Source of the DNA: Coffea arabica
Taxonomy: Eukaryota > Streptophyta > Magnoliopsida > Gentianales > Rubiaceae
Reading direction: 5' to 3'
NCBI RefSeq assembly: GCF_036785885.1
Contig: NC_092329.1
Coordinates: forward strand, 15,394,449 to 15,458,448
DNA length: 64,000 bases
In this document: positions 24,801 to 38,155 of the stretch, piece after piece
How the letters are laid out: each line of letters opens with the position of its first letter
Position numbering within the stretch: position 1 is the stretch's first letter
Made by a program: the position numbers and the translations under genes
Notes under the pieces: generated by a model
Told to the model about the DNA's origin: nothing
Databases searched by the model: none
Seen by the model: the letters and a program-made list of their open reading frames with translations, nothing else

Positions 24801-25746
24801 TTTAAGCCATCGATACGCTAGATTCATAATTTGGTATGACATTTATTACATCTCATGCATTTTTTTCCTATTTTTAGGTTATTTTCATTTGCATGATATT
24901 TTCCTACTATTATTCCCTTACCATCTATATGTTTGAACTATATCATTTAAAATTACATCTTATTTTAGGAAATTAGAAGCAAGTTAGTTCATTTGCTTGA
25001 CTAGATTAGAAGAGTTGCCTTTCAAATATGGGAAATGAGTGAGTATGATTTTTTAACCTTAGCATGATATTACCCATTTATAAGAAGGAATATTGTGTCA
25101 CGAATCTTAGTTTCCCGTCCCCATTATATTGCATTCCCCTCTTCTAGGTCATGTATATATCATAATTTCCTTTTGGAGTATCATCTTTTATATATTCGTG
25201 ACCTCTTCGAGAAATCATTCTTGAGCTTCACAATTAATGTGATTTGTACCAATTAAATTTCAAAGAGATATCTCGTCCCTCTCGATACCCCCTAGATCCA
25301 GGTTTGTATCCATATAGAAACATCCAAATATGATAAGTTTTATAGGTTGGATTAGGAAAATGTTTGACTAAATCTTGCAACTAGCATTGGCTAGGTTGAA
25401 AGGGTGCCTTATATCAAATCTTTTTCTTCCCTTTTTCCAACCCTAACTTCCGAACTCATTTTCTCTCGTTTTTAAAAACCTGGAGTCGTTTAAAAGGATT
25501 TTATTTATTCTTTTCATTTAAAATATATTTTGGGTGATTTGGTATACTTAAATTCAATACCAAGTGGCGACTCTATTTTTTTTTCTAAAAATCCTTTTTA
25601 GATTATTGGGTCCAAACCGTCGCATTTTCTATGTCCCATTTTAGATCCTTTTTTCTTTATTTTCTAAAATCAAAAACTCATTTTTCTAATACCCTTTTCT
25701 ATTTTATTTTTCTCTTTTATTTTCAAAAATGAGGTGCGACAAATAG

Positions 25747-26893
25747 GAGGTAAATAGGTTGCAAAATTGGATAAGAGATTGCGCAATTTAACAGAATCAA
25801 GGTAGGGTAAAGAGATAAAAAAAAAGGTAGGGTAAAGAGAAGGTAAAGTTTGTGAGAGGGAGAAGAGTTGGAGGGATGTGGGAAGTTGGGTTAGGAAGGT
25901 AAGGACGAGAGTAACGAGGAATAGGGGAATATTGAGGGGGAGTAACGCAAAAAGAGAAAACATGGAAAGAAGGGGTAACAAAATTGTATTTGGTATACTT
26001 TTAGTATTTCTTTAGGTATTTTTATGATCTTTGCTCATATTTTTTTAATATACTTTAAGGTTTTAAATAAGATACATAAATACAATATAAATTAGATACT
26101 AAAATAGTGCTCTTTTAATTTTTTAACCTTTTTTTCATGTAACAAATAAAAATAATTTATTTATTATTATTATTATATTAAACGTAAATCCGTGCATAGC
26201 AGGTGTTACAATACTAGTTAAGTATTAACCCTTAGATTACAAATGACTTTGATTTGAAGGTCGAAACTTTATTGCCTTTCATTCTTCACAAAATGAGAAA
26301 TGGGTGGCTGTTGGCCTAATATGGGATCAAAAGGATTTTGAGAATTGCTTTATATAAGTTCAACATACAGAGAGTTGCCTCTAACTTTTTTTTTTTTAGA
26401 CAGAAAGATCTTTAAATTTGGCTGACTATGTTCATTGGACGGAATGTGGTGGATTTGTTTGGGAAAAATAATACTAAATTTCACTATTCGGCCTTGTCCC
26501 CAATTTTGATTAATTTCCACTCCCCTGGTTCTTGGGCACCATGTTCATTTACTTGTTGATTGAATGTTGATTCAAGAGTTTGTGTGGTTAATTTCTTGAA
26601 ACCAAGAGAATGGTGCATAATAAACCAAAAAAATAGAATAATTTATATCTATACCTCACTGATGATTACTGTTCAAATACCTCCCCCTCAATATGAGTAA
26701 TAAATAGACCTACTTCCCTAAGCCTCTAAGCCATGACACCAAATCCCAATCCCAGGCCATAAGCATCCAAATCCCAGGCCATAACACCCTCTTCTAAGTG
26801 GCTACTAGAATGGAAAAAAATCAGGCTGTAGGTTGGGGCTGGCTGGCTGCTCCTGTCAATGCTCCACTGCCAGATAGTGGATGTATACTATCT
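25747..26893. other. Noncoding region with a Helitron-like 3' end, unit A
   Basis: No gene is seen. Near 26189-26217 a hairpin of the form CCGTGC-atag-GCACG (one arm base mutated here) is followed by ttacaatactag and T. This resembles a Helitron 3' terminus: a short GC hairpin about 10 bases before CTAG, then a T. A 27-bp tandem repeat containing cccaggccata lies near 26747-26785. Confidence 0.45.
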
Positions 26894-26983
26894 CTACATT
26901 GACTGCGGTGTACTATATCCATTAATACGTGCCTTCTGCCATCTCCAGGCTACCCGCAAACTCTCCTGAAGATCGGTATATTT

Positions 26984-27743
26984 TGTAGTCAGAAATAGCC
27001 AAAAACAATGTTAACCAAACTAATAAAATGTAGCTTGAGTCGTGCTTAATAACACTGTTCTAAAAAATTATTTCGTGAGGTTGAAATGTTTCTCCAGGAT
27101 TAAACAAGCCTTTTTCTTGTTTATAACAAGAAGGATCAAAACTTCAGCAACCATCAATTAAATCCAGCAGAAAGGGAAAGAAGGAGAAGAAGAGAAGTAG
27201 AGCAAGAAAGCTGGCAGGAAGGTCTCTATTGTCACTGTCAGCTGTTGGTATATCTCTAAAGTGGAAGCACAGCTGCTATTTATAGGCAGCAGCTAGTGTC
27301 CGTTGGTGAGAAATAATATCTGATAACATAAAAAAGACATGGCTAATTTTCTATGAAACTGAAAGTAATGTTTAATTTATTCTGTGTAACCGAAAGTAAC
27401 GTTAAAAGGAACGTTATGAAACATACCAAAACTTCGTAACTGATGAAATAAAAGTTTATCTTCTCAGGAAAGAGTCAAATTTTGATTTGTAAAATATGAA
27501 GTAAAATTTATTCTTGGTCACAGGAAAACTCACTTTGGCCGCGCTTAACCCACGCGCGAGAGGGAAATCCATCAGTTTGTACTGAAACGGCCCAACTCAA
27601 CTTTCCTCTCATGCGCGCGAGCCCACACTAGTTACTAACTTAACACAAGCCAATAAGAGACTACGCATTATAAATGATGAGAAGTCCTTTTAGTTTTTTG
27701 ATGTGGGACAAGATCTTTTGAAATTTCTCTTTTATTTACAACA
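26984..27743 (-). mobile_element. 0.76-kb solo LTR in the epimerase fragment, unit A
   Basis: On the + strand it runs from TGTAGTCAG to TTTACAACA, flanked by the 5-bp duplication TATTT (26979-26983 and 27744-27748). It separates the codons for LNWTAKY and TDLQES of the epimerase. The TATA box CCTATAAATAG on the minus strand gives a minus orientation. Size and ends suit a Copia-type LTR, but no internal region survives to prove it. The B copy is at 52284-53039. Confidence 0.82.
27276..27286 (-). promoter_or_regulatory. TATA box of the small solo LTR
   Basis: CCTATAAATAG on the minus strand sits roughly mid-LTR, with a pyrimidine-rich leader downstream. It could drive minus-strand transcription away from the NAC gene. 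Confidence 0.45.
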
Positions 27744-27892
27744 TATTTTGCTGTCCAGTTTAGTTCTTTCCTAAGTTTAGTTGGATCACTGTAAACTTCA
27801 GCATAATCACCAGGCCGACGGGGAAGGTTGTCGACCTTGAGAGGTACTCCTGTGGCCTTCTTGCAGGCCTCCACAAACTCCTTTACAGATCA

Positions 27893-29533
<1,641 letters not shown>

Positions 29534-30160
29534 ATGGCTGACAACATTCCTATAGGGTTTCGTTTTAGACCCAGTGAGGAAGAACTGATCTCCCTACTTT
29601 GGCTGAAGGTTACAAACCAGCTTGATGAAACGGACCATGTGAAGGAGAAAATACTTTACGGCGAAGGTGCAGAACCGTGGGATGTTTTGGGGGATGATGA
29701 TGTTCGTTGGCAATTCTGTGATAATAGCGGAAAAGGGGCTAGTACGAAAAGAATGGTCTATGTCTTTACCAAGTTGAGGAAATTGAGCGCCAAGAAAACT
29801 GCGAGAACGGCTGGTTTGGGGACGTGGGACGGAGAAACGAAGTCGTACCCAGTTGAGGGTATGATTACTGGTGAGAAAATTGGGTCAAGGAAGATGCTAA
29901 GTTATGTTCTGAATTCTGGTTCAATAGGGGTGAAAGGTGGCTGGATAATGCACGAGTATTCGCTGGATGGTGCATCATTGAATGGGTTAAACAGCAGTCA
30001 TAATACTGATTATGTTCTTTGTAGGATAATAAAGGATGATTCAAAGTATACCAAAGTCAAAGAATCTGCAACGAAAGGAAAGGTTGCCAAAGAAAAGGAG
30101 GTTGGAAATCGTGGATGCCGTGAAGTTGTCCTGGGCAAGAGAAAGATGAATCTTGAATAA
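29534..30160 (+). CDS. NAC-domain transcription factor, C-terminally truncated, unit A
   Basis: NAC proteins are plant transcription factors whose N-terminal domain binds DNA and dimerises. This 208-residue frame starts MADNIPIGFRFRPSEEEL (subdomain A) and contains VYVFTKLRKLSAKK, GLGTWDGETKSYPVEG and GGWIMHEYSLDG motifs matching the later subdomains, then DYVLCRIIKDD. The NAC domain spans about residues 5-170 and is intronless here, which is unusual for the family. A Lys-rich stretch follows. A TAA at 30158-30160 ends it. In B the same codon is CAA, and the frame would run on to 30367 (277 residues), so A carries a C-to-T nonsense change removing about 69 residues of the C-terminal region. 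The DNA-binding domain is complete, so a truncated, possibly dominant-negative protein cannot be excluded. Confidence 0.82.
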   Translation: MADNIPIGFRFRPSEEELISLLWLKVTNQLDETDHVKEKILYGEGAEPWDVLGDDDVRWQFCDNSGKGASTKRMVYVFTKLRKLSAKKTARTAGLGTWDGETKSYPVEGMITGEKIGSRKMLSYVLNSGSIGVKGGWIMHEYSLDGASLNGLNSSHNTDYVLCRIIKDDSKYTKVKESATKGKVAKEKEVGNRGCREVVLGKRKMNLE

Positions 30161-30367
30161 GAAAGTTCACAAGCGAGTAAGCAGTCATGTAACAATCCAA
30201 TGGATGAGTTGCCTAATTTGGTTAATTGTGAGTATGATGGATACACAAGAAGCCTACAAACATATACAGGTTTGTTGGATGATGTTGTGCAGCCAATCAT
30301 CTGTTGGAATGGCGACCCTTACTTGGGATCAGTTCCTGATATGGTGCACTGTTCCCTTAGAAATTAA
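30161..30367 (+). pseudogene. Former C-terminal part of NAC, unit A
   Basis: This stays in frame with the NAC gene after the TAA and matches the B segment to 57039. It is Asn/Gln/Ser-rich at first and then contains Trp, Leu and acidic residues, as in NAC activation regions. It ends at a TAA at 30365-30367. Confidence 0.7.
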
Positions 30368-30908
30368 TTTTGTAGTGGCTTACATTCAAAAAGAAAAAAA
30401 CTGTAGTTAAATATTTGATTTTGTAGTTTTGGATACTAAATTTATTAGTAGTGGGCTGCGTGTGTGTGATGATCACATAAAACAAGATGGGTGGATTTTC
30501 AAGAATAAAGCAACATGATCTTGTAGAATTTGATTTTATCGTTTTAGCAACTTACTATACCAGCAACAAGATGGATTCCATAAAAGGGTGAACAGTTGTA
30601 TCGAAAAAGCTGAAGTGGAGTTTATGTGATTGTGATGCTTAGAAAATGCAAAAAGCAACGATTTTCAACTGTAGAAAGTACATAATCTTTTCAGCTTGAA
30701 AGGAACTAGCAATCCATCAGCAAAGTAAATGTTGCAAGTTATCTGGTACTCGCCTCTAACTCTAAAAGTCAATTGTCCAAAATAGTTGGTTTCACAGCAA
30801 AATCTGTCAAATCTGTAATGAAGCCAATGAAACAAGTGAATTTGATGCTATTTATTTCTGTCATTTTTCCTTTTTTTTTTTTAAATTTCTTCCAAAGAAT
30901 TACAATAA
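30368..30908. other. Intergenic region between convergent NAC and hAT-like genes, unit A
   Basis: The two genes converge here, so this would hold both 3' UTRs. Around 30557 it lacks about 330 bases that B has (57235-57566). Confidence 0.45.
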
Positions 30909-31807
30909 TTAGAAATGCAATATTACCCTTTCTGCTTCTTCAAGGTTTTGAACATCATCTTCAACACAGCTGGAAGAATGTGAGGGGAGAAGCCAACTTT
31001 TAGTGGATAAAAGCACCTGCAACATCTTTGAACCCTTTCCACTAAATGAATCACGAATATAACCTGCTCTGCTAAATTTAGATTCCAGAGCAGCTCTGGA
31101 GACGGGAACAACTAACAGATCATGAGCCATATTTGAGAGAATGGGGAACCTATGATTATTGCCCTTCCACCAACCCAAAACATCAAAATAATCCCAATCT
31201 TGTTCAGTAGGTTCATCCAGATACCTCTCCAAATCTGATTTTCCATCAGCAAAAGCAGCAAGAGCTTCCTCCCTTCTCTTTTGAATCAGATACTTCTTAA
31301 AGTCACTGGGAAAAGATCTTGCACCTGATTCAGGTTCTTTCTCGCTAGAAGATGACTTTTCAGGTACATATAATCTTTTATATTCATCAAACAAGGTAAA
31401 AGCAGCCTCTCTCGCAATTTCTCCCATTTCTGGAGTCAAATGTAATTCTGAAGGTAAAGATTCAAGAATTTCCAGCTTGTATCGAGGATCAAGGATAAGG
31501 GCAAGGTAGATTACCAAATTCATCTCTTTATATTTTCCCCAATAGTCTGTATATTTTCCCCTCAATCTCCTAGCCATCGAACTGATGCCCATTTCAGTAC
31601 TGTCTTGCCATTCACTCAAGAGATGATGAACCTCAAACAACCGAGCAAAGATTGTGTTTGTTGTGACATGTCTAGAGCATGAAAGATGCAATGTTAGCCC
31701 ATACAAGTGCCTCAATATCTCGATAAACCACTTGACCTTTTGCCAATCATCTCTGTTAGGCATACCAGCACCCATAGTTTCACTTTTACAATAAGGATCT
31801 GATTCCT
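30909..31807 (-). pseudogene. BED/hAT-transposase-like gene, 5' half deleted, unit A
   Basis: The open frame (288 residues from an internal ATG) covers the C-terminal half of a RICESLEEPER/DAYSLEEPER-type protein. It has a region with ALILDPRYKLEILE (end of the RNase H-like fold) and then the C-terminal dimerisation region DYFDVLGWWKGNNHRFPILSNMA, VPVSRAALESKFSRAG and TKSWL. Homology stops at 31807, where sequence from far upstream of the gene in B (about 61049) is joined. The N-terminal half and promoter, about 2.3 kb, are thus deleted. The dimerisation region is complete here, unlike in B. It could be a transposon or a domesticated gene. No terminal inverted repeats were found. Confidence 0.8.
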
Positions 31808-31942
31808 TTTGGTTAAATTACAACATGCCATGTGTGAAGCCAAAATCCATCTTTTAATTCTGCTTCTTAGATAATGTGCCGTATGCATACTGCTTCATTA
31901 CATTAATTAATAATATCTTTGAACGGCATAATGTGGTAGATT

Positions 31943-34368
31943 ATGAATTTTAACTTTCTTTTATATTAAAAATGTATAACTTAAATGCAAAACAAATAAG
32001 AACACAAAATAAATGATTATCCAAGAAATGAATGAATTTGTGTGAACAAATTACACCAAAAAAAAAAGGTATTTGTGTGATCTAAGATACAAATAGTTAA
32101 TTTCCAACTATGCATATAGATTTTTAAGTAGTTATCAGCTCAATAGTTAAACAACTCAAGTATATTGATAAATTCCAGTTCTTAGTTTATGGCACACACA
32201 AACATTAATGCCAGATTGCCACACCACTTTTATTTATACACCAAGGCTTTCCTAATAAACTAAAGTTAAATTCGATTTGTCAAAGGAAACAAAATAGAGT
32301 TGGTCACGGACAATCAACTCGATCCGGACTCCGACACAACTATTAACCGCCCAAACATTTAGAAACAATTAATTTAGCAACTAACAAATAATAAAATTCT
32401 CACTTAAAAAAATAAAAAGGCTTTTCTAACGGATGCCACGTGAGCACTCGTTAGCAAATCTATATACTAATTAACCTATCATGTATATACATACACTAAC
32501 AATTATTACTTTTTCTTACATTTATACACTTTCCTTAATTAATCCATGCATTTTTATGTTTTCCGTAATTAGTTTTATATTTCTAAAATTCAACACCTGA
32601 AATACATCTTAACGGATGTCCAGGCAGGCCGAAAATAAAATACTTGATTTAGCTCCTGCATTGCCTTCATTCTGGAAACAGTTGATCCTCTATAATGTCA
32701 AGAAGATGAGAAAACTGAAAATTTTTGTTAATTAAAGGACTGTTGGTTGACTTTTACTTCTATTGCTATATAAAAGATGAGTAAATTTATGTTGACCACT
32801 GAGCAAGTATTTAGTCAATGAACCTCTTCATAGATATTTGGGAGGCAAGGATACCTTATTACCACCTTCTCCTATTGGGCTTAATCAATTAGTGCACATT
32901 ATTGCTGGTTCTTGAAAAGTGCAATAAGCCCCAAACTTTTTTTCCCCTTCTCCAAAATTTAAAAAAAAAATTAGGCTTGAACCATTTATATTTGTTCAGT
33001 GCAATCTTAATTTCAGCATGTTTTTCAATGAATGCATTGTGGGATTAGTTTTTCATTCAATTAATAGTTCAAGGGAAAAAAAAGCAAGAATCATTTTTGT
33101 TTTGTTCTTTACCTATAACACTATTAGTGTTTAAAGTGAAAATTGTTTGAAGAAATTTTGTAGAATAACATTATATCACTTTTTATGATGTTACATTTGC
33201 GAGGAAAAAAAGATGATTAAAAAGATAAAGAGGTAATTCAAGAGGGTTATAATGTAACTAAATAATTGTTTCAATAGTGAGGTATCTCCTTTATCCTTTG
33301 AGAAATATCCACTTCGAGTTTAATCTGAGTAGGACATTTCTAGCCATAAATCGACTTTGATTTCGATAAATAGATCACTTTTTAAGATACCTTTATGTTA
33401 AATTTTTATTGCAGAAATCATCTGAAAACACTGGCAAGGGAAAAATATCTAAATATCAAGGGCAAACAAATAAGTTCATTAATTTAGTGCAGTTTATATT
33501 TTTGATGAAATTTGCAAATCATGAGTGCTAAATTATGAGTGCTCTATTTCTGTTTTAGGCTTCTAAACTTTCATTTTTAAGTGATATATTTATGTTCGTA
33601 TCCATTCAAAATATTTGAAAGTATTTATTATGGAAAAAATGATTCAAAAAATTAGGGAAAAAGAATGCTAAGAGAAAGGCTAAGGCCGCAAACACTTCTC
33701 AAATTTAAACATACAAGCATACATGCATACATAACCACAAACACACATAAATTCGTATATATATTGTACTCATGCTCCGAAGTGTCTTATGGCTAGCAAC
33801 GCATGAATTTTGTCATTCTAGACTAAGAGAATGGGCATTAATTGCAAGTTTCTTGTTAATGCTGGTTAGCATATTAAATTCTTAAGCCTAGCAACATATA
33901 CATTTTGCCATATTGTGTTACCTAGTAAGTTTGGTTAAGACTGAATCCATGCTTGATAATTCAATTTAGCACTTAAAGTTAACGGATTCAAATCTTAATA
34001 TGTTCAAATGCATTTGATAACCAAAAATTGAACATGTGAATTGATTAAGTGGCACTGAATTTTTTAGACAAAATTTGTTCCAAAAAATAAGCGATATGCT
34101 ATTCATTTATTATTGAATATGATATACAGTCAAATATATTTGATTTAATACTTAACAATTCAATAATTTAATAGATTCATGATTCAGATTCATTTTCAGT
34201 TTTAGATTTCAATTTTAACAAACGCACCCTAAGTTTAAAAGATTTGAAGTATTAATTTGCAGTTGTTTGCTAAACAGCCTGATGTTAGTACACAAGATGT
34301 TGGATCCTTTTTTCATAATAAGTATCCGTAATGAATTAACATTTCTCGCACATTATTTTAGTCATTAA
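31943..34368. other. AT-rich noncoding region, left part of unit B
   Basis: Same content as 1-2506, including the G-box near 32437. B alone has lost about 77 bases near 32817, joining two sites that are separate in A (878-953) and C. No genes are seen. Confidence 0.6.
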
Positions 34369-34486
34369 CTGTTGACTAAAGGCAAAGAGGCTGCAAGCTT
34401 CTTCATACATGCTTATCATTGCTACCTCTACATCTATTTCTTGCCAAGTTCATTGGCCTTATTGACTAGCCCTTTTTTTTTTTATC
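34369..34486 (-). pseudogene. MADS-box relic, unit B
   Basis: This copy of the relic at 2507-2624 has the same KKGL / NKANELGKK pattern, the same frameshift, and an EACSLFAF-type end on the minus strand. Confidence 0.55.
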
Positions 34487-35155
34487 CAAGTTCATTACCC
34501 AAAAAAAAAAAGAAAAAAATGGGGACTGGAGCAGCCCTTTTGCCTTTGACAATTGAACTAGCAATGCTTAAATGTGATCCTAAGTTGATATTGCAGCTTT
34601 GCTGTCTCTCTAGTTCCTTGACAATTGAACTAGCAATCATTCAATTTAGCCCACCATCAATTTATTTTATTGACCCTTTTGTGTCGGTAAAATTGCTCAA
34701 ATGGTTCCTAAAATGTTACATATTAGCAATCACAAAATGAGGTTAAGACAGTAACATTCAACATTCTTTGATGGTAGTTAGAATTTGACAATTGAAATGC
34801 ATTGTTGGAGAAACATGAATCTGCAAGATACACAAAATTGTGATGATGAAGACCATGAACTAATTCAGATAAGCTAATTACTTCGGAACCTAACACTTCT
34901 TTTCTTGCTTCTAAACTAACTAACCAACCCATCACAATTCATTAAAATTGGTTTTTAATCTGCAGTGAATCTTAATTACTAGCTAAACAAAGCAAAGAAT
35001 TACATCAAACGGGCATAAAACTAAGTTTGCTACTGTAACACTATCTACTACAAATTAAACTACTACTAAATCAGACCTCCTGATGATCAGATCATGACAC
35101 ATTTATACTCGCGAATTTATTATGATTCAGAAGAAACTACGCTAAATTTAAGTCA
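34487..35155. other. Noncoding spacer left of the retrocopy, unit B
   Basis: This corresponds to A 2625-3291. No gene is recognised. Confidence 0.45.
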
Positions 35156-35171
35156 TTAATGAATTGTTGTT

Positions 35172-37064
35172 GTTTTTTTTTTTTTTTTGAGCAAATAATG
35201 AGTAGCAGGAAGTATCATTAAGCACCTTACGAGTAAGGAGCCATTAAACTATGAGCAATGAGCTCAGTTTGCATTACATCCAAGACTCGTGCACTTTCCT
35301 GCCTGATTAAAATCATATCAAAATAGGCGCAACCAAAACATGGGTGCAGACGAGAAGACAAAAGAAAAGGAGATAAAAGAAACTTTACACAATGGAACAC
35401 TCGTCTTCATTCCTCAGCTGCATTGCTAACCTTAATCTCCAGAAGCCGTTCAACTGGCTGCCTGCAAATTGGGCACCTATTTGTTTGGAACCTCAAAACT
35501 TTGGCACATCCGTTGCACATACACATGTGTCGACATGGAAGGACAGTAGTGTCTCGGGGTTCTGAAAGACATATTACACATTCTTTTCCTGGATCATTTC
35601 CATCGAAGTCACTGTCAACTGAATTGCCTATCCCAAATATTTCTTGCAATTCATAGCTCATGCCATTGACCCATAAGATTTGCTTCACCACCCTGACCTG
35701 ATATTCACCTTTCTCTTTCTCAAACACCGCCTGGGTAATCTGAGAGTTTGTCGATCCAGGTTCTGGCTCTGTGTTTCCATCCGCTGATGTACTCTGATTA
35801 TCTGCAAATGCCTCTGCCTTCACAGCTAGGGGATAAACATCCATCTCCCCCTCCTTCAACAAATCTGCTTCCTCAAACATTGAGAGGTCTAGGCCAGTTC
35901 CAGAGGGCTGTCTAAACTTCTGTGCGAAGCCCTTTTCGAAAGACACCGTTACTGGTGGAAGTAATCTATCCTTCATTGGAGTAAGAGTACAGTCTTCACC
36001 TTCTTTTGCAAAGAAAATTATGGTGATGCTCCCAGCAACCGTAGCATCAAACGTGAAAGCAACAAGATACTTGCCAGGATTGGCCTCGTCGGGCTCAATC
36101 CGCAAAGTTTCCTTCTTCAGATTAACATCGTTCCGAATGGTGACCGCCTTCTGATTCTCCACAAAGGGTGTGGGTGGTTGCATCATTGGCCCGCAAGGGT
36201 AACGGCCACTGACCCAATTGGCATGGGGCGGGTCCATGCGGTGGTGGTGATCGTATGGAGCCGGTAAAGGCACCGGCACAGCCGGTGGCGGTGCCGGATA
36301 GTAGCCAGTGTACTGGTAATAGGGAGGCGGAGCATTAGGGTTTGGGTATCGGGGAGTAATCTCAGGTTGAGGTGGCTGGGGGGGCGGCGGCGGTGGGTGG
36401 GTCCGCCGGCTGCCGCTTCTTCGCCGGTTGTTTACGCCTGTACTTCCAATATTACCCATACTATTTTCAAACTAATTGAAAAGAAATGATTTCTGTATAA
36501 ATGAAAAAGAAAAGATTTCTGTGCGAATGAAAACTAATATACAATTAGGCCGCAGGCATCATGAAAATCGAATCCTTGACATGATCATAGAGAAGATTTT
36601 TGATACCGAAATTTCTTCCCAAAAAAAAAATTTTGGCTTAAGCGGAAGGATTCTGCAGGTCAAAAAATGGGGAAACGAAAGCTTCAGGGTTTTGCAGGGG
36701 GTTGAGGTGAATTGGGGGCTGGATGGGCAAGAAAGAAGTGTATCAGTATTGAAGGTATGTGATAAGAACAACTGTTGAATGCATATAATACGCGGAGGGA
36801 GGAAAAGGCGGTGGGAAAAGAAGGAAATAGGAAGAGAGGAGAAGGGGGAGCAAGGAATATTATGAATTGAGAGAGAATTATGATGCAGGGATGGACGGAC
36901 GGACGTGGGCAAATTCGGGGGTGGGGGCTGTTACTTTGCCTTGTTGGGTTGGGAGAGGATCAGGATAATGGGATTGCGTAAAGGTCCACCAGCGCCACAA
37001 CGACGCCATCAATGAGTTCTGGCGGAAAAAAAAAATGCCAAATTTTCTATTTTCCTTCACCTTC
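35172..37064 (-). mobile_element. Retroposed mRNA copy (LINE-type integration), B only
   Basis: The 1893-bp insertion is flanked by a perfect 16-bp duplication, ttaatgaattgttgtt, at 35156-35171 and 37065-37080. Unit A has the site once, near 3287-3303. On the minus strand the copy ends in a 16-base poly(A) tract (poly-T at 35173-35188), and the coding sequence has no introns. Poly(A), a target duplication of this length and absence from A show reverse transcription and insertion of a processed transcript after the units split. The copy includes about 600 nt of 5' leader and 215 nt of 3' UTR. Confidence 0.93.
35407..36459 (-). CDS. LUL: LOG2/LUL-type RING E3 ubiquitin ligase, intact retrogene
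   Basis: This protein family attaches ubiquitin to targets at the plasma membrane. LOG2 acts with GDU1 in amino-acid export. The 350-residue frame starts MGNIGS, an N-myristoylation signal (Gly2, Ser6). Residues about 20-80 are rich in Pro and Tyr. The conserved region associated with this RING type runs from [20 protein letters not shown] through [20 protein letters not shown] to [19 protein letters not shown]. The C3HC4 RING has Cys 294, 297, 309, His 311, Cys 315, 318, 329 and 332, followed by [10 protein letters not shown]. Start, length and all metal ligands are as expected for a full protein. It sits in the poly(A)-tailed retrocopy, so it brought no promoter of its own, and expression is uncertain. 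Confidence 0.93.
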   Translation of the reverse strand: MGNIGSTGVNNRRRSGSRRTHPPPPPPQPPQPEITPRYPNPNAPPPYYQYTGYYPAPPPAVPVPLPAPYDHHHRMDPPHANWVSGRYPCGPMMQPPTPFVENQKAVTIRNDVNLKKETLRIEPDEANPGKYLVAFTFDATVAGSITIIFFAKEGEDCTLTPMKDRLLPPVTVSFEKGFAQKFRQPSGTGLDLSMFEEADLLKEGEMDVYPLAVKAEAFADNQSTSADGNTEPEPGSTNSQITQAVFEKEKGEYQVRVVKQILWVNGMSYELQEIFGIGNSVDSDFDGNDPGKECVICLSEPRDTTVLPCRHMCMCNGCAKVLRFQTNRCPICRQPVERLLEIKVSNAAEE

Positions 37065-37080
37065 TTAATGAATTGTTGTT

Positions 37081-37863
37081 AAAATCATGTTATTGAAGAT
37101 AATTTCCATGTCAATACATAACTGATAAATTGAATACATTAGTGTTGTATATGAGTCAATTGAAGAAGAACAGTAAAGGTCAAGAATCAGGGGTAGATAC
37201 AGAAGATTACAACCCAAGTAATAACTCTGCCCTACAAAAGAAAACTTCACAAGAAAAAATAAAAAAACAACTTCGACCAAATTCAATCAGACAATGTTGA
37301 TATTATAGAAACAAAGAACTTTCCAACATCAGATTCAAAGAAACAAGTCAAGAAGGGTGGACTAAACGTACCTTCCATTTAGGAGAAACATAATTTCCAG
37401 CAATATTGTTTCTAGGCTATCCCAAGAACTAGAAATATGAAACCCAACTTGACCAAAATTCAGAAAGTACAATACAACCCAATTATTTCAACTTTGCCTA
37501 CTGATTAGACATGATCTACAATGAACTACTGCCTATTGATCAAAGTATATATGATTCCTGAAAGAATCTTACGAACTTTACACTTTCGAATGGTTCCATA
37601 GATGACTAACTAATATCTTTGCTGCATCTCTGACTCAGTTCATTGCCAAAATGGCTCTTTCAATCTTCAGAAAAGCAAAAAAAAAAAAAGAAAAGAATCT
37701 TCTATCAACGTGTTTTTCAACTACCATATCAACAAAAAGGTTGAGACTTAAATCTCCTAGTGTGCTCTCCATTTCAGGTCCTTGCATCTTTATTGCAGTC
37801 ACCGGAAGAATCAGTGCTGCTCTGTCTGATTTGATTTACTTGATCTATTATTTTCTTTTTCAT
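37081..37863. other. Noncoding spacer right of the retrocopy, unit B
   Basis: This corresponds to A 3302-4249 without the 169-bp element of A (3314-3482). No gene is seen. Confidence 0.45.
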
Positions 37864-38155
37864 CTATTCCATCTGAGCCATAATTTCTTGAAGTTCATGG
37901 AGCTCCAAATCTTCAACTGGGGGCACATCCCTTATCAAGCTGGGCATCATAATTGAGTTTGCAATTGAATCCCCTATTTTTTCACCACATTCCCATTTGT
38001 CTTGTACTTCTGGATTAGTAGCATTCTTTTGGCTTCCCCTTGCAGGCAAACAAATAGCCAAGCCCTTTGCAGATTCAGATTTCTGCTTGATCATCATGCC
38101 AGGGCTCTTATCTTCTTTTTCTGCACTAGTCTTCAGTGGCAATGGTAATGACAAT

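Larger units (their letters stand above)
19450..25741 (+). mobile_element. Solo LTR of a third family, carrying two hAT-type insertions, unit A
   Basis: The left end is TGTACACACC and the right end is GGTGCGACA, flanked by the 5-bp duplication AATAG at 19445-19449 and 25742-25746. Without the two later insertions the LTR is about 3.3 kb, like its copy in B (47816-51047). A TATA box at 24190-24198 gives + orientation. A TGGCGACTC motif near 25565 recalls the region around the LTR end in Tat/Athila-type gypsy elements. No gag or pol is present. Confidence 0.8.

Noticed and set aside
27300..27710. The TGTCCCACATC motif at 27710 (-) as an LTR start
   Set aside because: It resembles common plant LTR starts, but the TATTT target duplication and the interrupted epimerase codons place the LTR ends at 26984 and 27743.
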